From Eremophila alpestris peregrina (taxonomy: Eukaryota > Chordata > Aves > Passeriformes > Alaudidae), in contig WMCF01000175.1 in assembly GCA_009792885.1 (NCBI GenBank), positions 255,840 through 319,839 on the forward strand: DNA of 64,000 nucleotides, written 5' to 3'. Of this stretch, positions 57,948 to 64,000 are shown in pieces. The notes beneath the pieces were generated by a model that saw only the letters and a list, made by a program, of their open reading frames with translations, did no database searches and was not told where the DNA came from. The position numbers and the translations under genes are program-made. Each line of letters opens with the position of its first letter. Within the stretch, counting starts at the first letter, position 1.

Positions 57948-60900
57948 GTAAATCAAGAGGCTTCAGTGCTTTGGGTGTGAGCTTTCTGTGGTCAGTCCTG
58001 AGCTGGATTTCATGTGAGAGGAAGTTCAGTACTTTACTTGCAAACATGGCAACATTAGGAGAATTTTAACAGAATACAGTTTTTACTGGAGCTGTATTAC
58101 TTTGATAAGTATTTTTTTTTTGCTTTCGTTGATGCTTTTGTGCTCAGCTAAATTATTTCCATCTTTTAACTTGCTGATCCACACAGGCCTTCAGGGGGCA
58201 GCCAACTGTTGTCTGATAGTGGTGTTCTCTTCCTGCAGTTTGAGAGGAGACATTGAGTTAAAATAGTGAGCTTTTTTTGTTAAAAATGGCCTTGTTAAAA
58301 ATAATTTGCTGCTTAAATGTTAATTTACAACGTGGGTGCATGTTCTTTTGTAAACTGAACAATTACAAATTCATGGTAAATAATCAGTCACATGAATTAA
58401 TACCTTAGCAGATTACTATGGAAATTTTATAAAAGTACAGGATATCAAGGATAGGGCCTCAAGATTGTATAATGGAAGGAGAGTGATCAATTTGTTCCCA
58501 TTTTAGTGTCATTTCCTCTAGGAGCAGTGAGAGCCTTTCAATCCTTGTGTTACATGCACTACTTGCAGCTGTGTGTCTCAGCTGTGTATAAAACATCCCT
58601 GTAAGCTTCATAATAACAATTTTTAAAAACCTAGAGGCTGTAGCTGGAAGAAGGAGGTACAGATGGAGGTTTCTGATTTGTTTGGAGCTAGATCAGCAGG
58701 TGTTCAGGTGGGAGGTGGGAAGAGGGGCAAGTGTCTGAGGCAGAGCTCCCAAGCACTGCAGTAACTTTGTGTCCTTCAGCACTGGCTATGGGAGTTCTCT
58801 TTGCAGCACCTGGGGCTCTCCTGTTGCTTTGCCATCACAGAGGGAAGCAGGATCAGTGTAAAGAATCAGGACTCTAAATCTTGCAAAATTCCAAGCTGGG
58901 TGAGCAGTGTTCAGGGTGAGCCTCCTCCTGAACAGGAACAGGGAGAGCCACAGAGTGTGTTACTCCTTCCACAACAGGAGGTGGCAGTCGTAAAGCACCA
59001 GAGAGCTGGGAATAAACTGGGTTGGGTAACCCTGCAGAGCATGTGGGAATGCACCAGGGCCAGCTTGTCTGCCTTGCAATCTAGGGAGCAGAGATGCAGC
59101 TAATCCCACTTCATCTACAGAGAGAGATTGAGCTCTTTTTCATCTGTGGAGAGAGACACGCTGTGGCAGTGTGAGAGTACAGTGAAAAACATACAAATAA
59201 AAAGATATGCCACTCTCTTCTTTCCCTTGATGGTGATGGTCAGCTTCAAAGCAACAGGTTAAATAATTCTGCAGCGTTTTCAGAAAATTAACTTCTGTGA
59301 TGATGAAATGTCTTTCAGTGGAATGTTGTTTCAATTTAATCAGTTTAACATTGATTTATAACTGGCTGTTTGCTCTAAAAATTTAAGAACAAGAAATTAC
59401 TCAAAAAAAATTTAAGAAATTTATTTCCAGGGCATTATCTTTGCCCCAAAAGCTCTGTTCTTTTTGGAAAGCTTAGATTGGGCTATCCAGAAGTAAAAAA
59501 GGAAGCATTTGAGTTCCAGGAAGAAGCTGAGGGATGTGGATTATCTGTTCTGCTCCAGACTTGGCAGTGGAGAGCAGTGTTGGCAAAGCTGTATTTTTGT
59601 AGCATACTTTATGCATTTATATTCAATAGCTTAGTTCTGTTTTCATTCCCAATTACAGTGAAATTAAAAAGAGAGAACCTGTTTCTTCCATGAAGTGATT
59701 GTTGCCCTTGCAGTCTGCTCACCAACCTTAGCTGCCTTATCAAAGCTTGCTTTTATTTCCTTGATGGAAAACTCTTCCTGCTGATTAATCTGTCCTTAGG
59801 AATATGCTGAAGGTGGTAATAAATACCAGTTGCTAATTAGTCCCACTTTCAGTTTGCAGTGCAAAAGTTTCAGATGCTTTTAGGCTCTTCCATCCTGTGA
59901 ATTCCAGTATAACTCTGGGGTTTATACCAGCAATAGTCTGTTCTGTGCAGGCCTTGCTGTACAGCAAGGTGGTGTTAAAAGCTGTGAAAGGTTGTGGGCC
60001 AGAGCTCTGTTCCATGCAATTTCTCTTAGTTACAAAAATATAATGAAATGTATCCCAAGAGGTGTGTATAAAATGAAACCATTTGTGCTTAGGAAATAGA
60101 CTTTGGTTAAAAGTTTCACTTGTTGCCTATCAAACCCATGTGATTTGCTGTACTGAAGTGGTGTAGTTGGGCAGTTGTGTCTCCACAATTAGAAAGAATT
60201 GTGTTTTTCCCAAGTCTGCCTGCTAGGGATAGAAAGTAGCCAGAGAAGCTGGTGAAGAATTGCTTTTCCCTGCTGGTTTTCCCACCAGTTTAATGAACAA
60301 TGTTTTGCCCTCAGGAACTCCGAGTTGATGAGAAATTCAGGTATTTTGGTACTTAATGCAATATAGAAGCTGCTCATTTGATTTTTAGAAATCTTTGCAG
60401 CTGCACACTTGGGCAGAGGTGGATTTGTGGCACACTCTAAAGCACAGCAGCTATTCACTAAAGCTCTTTTAGACTTGCCATTTTTTTCCTTCTAGCTTCA
60501 AATATTTAACATTAATATTTCCTGCTGCTGGAAGAATATGATACACCTGTTATTGTTTGTACTGTGCAAAAGGGTTACCATAAGGCACTGGAAACTGGCA
60601 GGATGCTTTGTGCAGCTATCTCAGTATTTATATTGATAATAGCAGCCTAGCTGCACATATGCATTGCAAAATACTTGGTGCTGATTTCCTCTGAGTAAAC
60701 AGGTCCAAGGTATTAAAAAAAAAAAAAAGGCTTATTTGAATTTGAATATGGTCCAAGATCAATTGGAGGTGATCTTTGTAAGTTATACAACAAAGCTGTA
60801 CAGTCAACAGACCAATTTGGCAATTTATTGGTGGCTTTTATTGTTGCATGTAATTTGCCTTCCTCTTTGCAGGTCACTGCCTGACACAATTGGTAACCTT

Positions 60901-60965
60901 TCAGGAGTCACTTTCTGCTGGGCCCTAATTGCTCCTCCCAAACCTCTGACTCAGGGCAAAGGAGT

Positions 60966-61167
60966 AGAATGGATAATCTAAAACCACTCCACAGTTCAAA
61001 ACTCTGCAAAGGGAACTGAGCAAAAAGCTTCTACCTATGCAGTAGCAGTGAAGTAATGAGATTGAAAATCCCCTTTTGCTCAGGTTCAAAACCTTCAGTC
61101 AGGTGTTTTATTAAAACCCTTTCACTGCTGCTGGGATGACTTTCATTAATAAACAGTGCATGTCTGT
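60966..61167 (+). repeat. Intron 4 direct repeat, copy A
   Basis: Runs from AGAATGGATAATCTAAAACC to TTTCATTAATAAACAGTGCA and matches 63,592-63,789 in the same orientation with small indels, at an estimated 85-90% identity by eye. It does not resemble CR1 or an LTR. Confidence 0.85.
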
Positions 61168-63591
61168 CAGCATCTCTGTATCATAGAATATGGCTTTGAT
61201 TGCCCCATCTTTCAGAGCTGGGACTTCTGACATGACTCAAGGGAGCTTTTGGGGAAGCCAGAGGTGTGAAATTTGCCACAGATCCTCGTGGCACATTCAG
61301 CAGCATCCTTGTGTCTGCATTTCTGAGCTGTTTGCTGACTCCTCTCAGAGAGCTGGGCAGCCCATGGTCTATCCCCTGGGAATGTGGCTGTTCATCTTTC
61401 TGCTCAGAACTGGAGATTTAAAGTTCCTTGGGCCTTTCAGACTCTCCAGCATGTCCTCAATCTCACAATATTATTTATTATCTGCTTGTTCAGGATTGAT
61501 CTGTGAGAGTATCTGAGCAGCTTTGCTAGTCATACCCTTTTATGGAAGAATGAAAAACCCAAATGGAACAGCAGCTAGGCAAGGAACAGCCCAATGAACT
61601 GGTCTGACCAGTGTCCACCTTGTGCAGGAAGGGTTTGACAGGTGCCATCAGCCTCTTGGATTGCTTTTGGCTCGTGGTGGATCAACACTGAGCATTGTGC
61701 TGCTGCTGCAGATCCCTGAGCTCTGCAACAGTGGCAGAGGTGGAATCAGCCAGGGAAGAGCCTTTGGAAGTGCAGCAGCTCTGCAGTGAGACACAAGGAA
61801 GCCTAGCCTAATTAGCTCTGAGTGATTAAGTGTTGCAGGGCTAGATAAGAGCCTTTTAATCAGGGGTTTTAATGAGTTTTGTGTGGTCCAGTCAGCTTTT
61901 CAAGTTTGCTTTTGTCAGGAGTGAGCTTGCTCCTGCAACAGAAGAAAAATTTTCTTTTGTCAGTGTTAGTGGTGGCACTTTGTGGTGGTGCTGATTCTGG
62001 AAATGATTTGCTGCCTTCTATTTTAGGTGGAAGTTTTGAGATATGAGGACTTAATACTATTCAACAGATTGTTTTTAAGTTTTTTTTATTCTTCTTCCCA
62101 CTGGTGGAAACCCTCTGAGCTTTAACAGTGTTTAAATATTTCTGCTGCCTTCCCTGATCTCTGCTGCTTCCTGCTGTGTTTAGGGTTTGTCCAGCTTTTT
62201 TTTATTTTTTTCCCTGAAATAAATCACAGGGGGAAGTGAGAAGAAAGAATTCATACCATAGTTGAAAGCAGGTTTTGGAGTCCTTTAACCTGGCTTTTTT
62301 ATTAGGGAGAAAAGGGACAGAATGCAGTCTAAGCTTGCTTGTTAAGCTTGTTAAAACTTACTTCTGTGCAGGTGTTGGAGGGATTTTTACATGAGGTTTG
62401 AAGGTTGGCTGGTTGAGCTTTGCTGCAGGAAATGTTTTCTTATCCCACTATTTCCTGGGTTTGAATAATTTCTAACTGAAAGTCCAATGAGAGCTTAGGA
62501 ATTAAACTTTGGTTAAAAGAAAGTTCGCTTCTTCCATATGGAAAATGAACTCTCAGTAGTCCTGGCAAGTGTAGGAATGATGTGCTCTTGAGTATGGGTG
62601 AGCTGATGCAGGAGGTTCAGAGTTAAAACTAGTTCTTCTGAGCTCCAGGAGAACCAGGATTTGCCTGGATGATAAATCCCACATCTGTGCTTTGTTTTCC
62701 CCATAGTGAGACTTAGCTTTTGGGGTTGTGCTGCTGAATTGTTCAGTACTTTCTTCACTGTCATCTGTAGTCAGATTTACTTAAAAAAAGCCTGTAAAAC
62801 CCCATTGTGGGCAGTTCAGGGGCTGGCACATCTCTCCAATGAAACCTGCTTATGCTCTGCCTGCTGAGAGCCCCTCTGCTCCTTTGGAAGTGATGGCCCC
62901 ATGACATGAAGATGAAACCAATCACTTTCAAACAAGCCCCTCATATTTTATGGCAGAGTTTTGTGCACAGTCCCTTCATCTCCCATCAGAGGTGGGAATG
63001 ACATTTCCTCAGTGGGCTTTCCCAGGCCATGCACTAGTAAGTAAAAGGGAAGGGAGAAGTGGATTGAAATGCCATCAGGAATTGCCAGAGTGTAGGATGT
63101 TGAGAACTTTGATGCTTCCATCAGGATGCTGAGTCATTGATAGATTGTGAGGCAAATCCAAGGTGGGAACATCAGGCCTGCCATTTAATATTTAATCAGC
63201 CTCTGCTACTGTTTATCAGTGTTTTGTTGCTGATCTGCCTTTATCAGAAAAGCAGGGGCAGCTGTAACCTTTGCCTGTGTGTATTCTCTGAAGGGGTAAT
63301 CTGCCATCATTTTCCCCACCATTAATAACATTGCTGTTTAACCTTGATGGTCGTTTTGATTGCCTTTGCTGGATGATAGGGAACCACATCTGAGCTGGAG
63401 TCCTGACCCTGAACAGGGAGTGCTGGAACAGTCTGGGAAATCAGCAGTGCTGGTGAAAGACCAGGCATGCTGTGTTAGAGAGAACTCAGGCTTGTGTCCT
63501 ATCAGGAAATGGTTTTAATCCTCATTAAGCTAATCCAGGAGGATAGCCCGGAGTGGGAGAGGTTTGTTTTGCCTCCCAAGGCTGTTTGGAA

Positions 63592-63789
63592 TAGAATGGA
63601 TCATCTAAAACCACTTCACAAGTTCAAAACTCTGCAAAGGAGACTGAGTAAAAAGCTCCTATGTGTGCAGTAGTAATGAAATAATTAGGTTGAAAATCCC
63701 CCTTTGCTCAGGTTCAAAACCTTCAGTCAGGTGTCAGTCAACCCTTTCCCTGCTGCTGGGCTGGCTTTCATTAATAAACAGTGCATGTC
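63592..63789 (+). repeat. Intron 4 direct repeat, copy B
   Basis: Partner of copy A, about 2.63 kb downstream. Shared blocks include TCAGGTTCAAAACCTTCAGT and CATTAATAAACAGTGCATGT. Copies differ mainly by substitutions and a few short indels. Confidence 0.85.
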
Positions 63790-64000
63790 TTGTTTGGCCT
63801 GTTGGCATGAGGATTTCATGAGACTCAAGCAGGTGAAGGAAAAACTCAAGCTCCACTGAGAATGAGCATCTTGTTTTGTCCTTCTTTTCCCATTCTTCCC
63901 TTGTTCTTAAAAACTTGTCTGTGCTACAATTTGTTTCCTGCTTTACAAACATGCCTTGCTCTATTTTTCTTATGATTTATTTTGTGCTGTGTTTTTTTTT

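Larger units (their letters stand above)
57948..64000 (+). other. MINPP1 intron 4 (incomplete)
   Basis: More than 6.05 kb of intron running off the window. It holds a pair of about 200-bp direct repeats (60,966-61,167 and 63,592-63,789), homopolymer runs near 58,110 (T) and 60,715-60,728 (A), and otherwise unique AT-rich sequence. No reading frame here resembles the missing final MINPP1 exon. Confidence 0.8.

Noticed and set aside
57948..64000. Search for MINPP1 exon 5
   Set aside because: No frame with an HAE motif or family-like C-terminus was found; it must lie further right.

Overview
This is a vertebrate nuclear window, almost certainly from a bird. The evidence is about twenty CR1 (chicken repeat 1) LINE fragments with the typical 3' end (GGTCCCTTCCAACC... 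then ATTCTRTG-type octamers), a solo LTR of an endogenous retrovirus, short introns, and a four-exon run of a recognisable vertebrate gene, MINPP1. The species cannot be named from the sequence. Several CR1 copies are nearly identical to each other, which suggests a lineage with recent CR1 activity.

Layout. From 1 to about 32.4 kb no coding gene is recognisable: CR1 pieces, two minisatellites (21.3-21.85 kb and 22.48-22.67 kb), a solo LTR with a perfect 6-bp target duplication (26,435-27,189), and unique sequence. A CpG island at about 32.5-33.34 kb carries a minus-strand promoter (YY1-type GGCCGCCATCTTG, E-box CACGTGAC, GC boxes) and a strong minus-strand splice donor at 33,104/33,103. It is probably the first exon of an unidentified gene read leftward, so 1-33.1 kb may be largely its first intron. 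From 33.4 to 54.2 kb there is intergenic sequence with more CR1 copies, an AT-rich block with possible regulatory character near 36-37 kb, and a 375-base assembly gap (45,890-46,264) inside a CR1 copy.

From about 54.25 kb a second CpG island leads into MINPP1 (multiple inositol polyphosphate phosphatase 1) on the plus strand. Exons 1-4 (54,569-55,109; 55,724-55,912; 56,796-56,893; 57,814-57,947) join in frame with consensus splice sites and give 320 codons plus 2 bases, with a signal peptide and the catalytic RHGTRYP motif. The last coding exon is not in the window, so intron 4 exceeds 6 kb.

The most unusual structures are: a CR1 at 6.4-7.2 kb split by a copy of nearby unique DNA with a microinversion at the junction; four nearly identical GC-rich CR1 copies in both orientations; a 200-bp direct duplication in MINPP1 intron 4; and a degenerate repeat in the MINPP1 promoter. 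No CRISPR, operon or prokaryotic-type system is present, and I found no convincing new protein-coding system.
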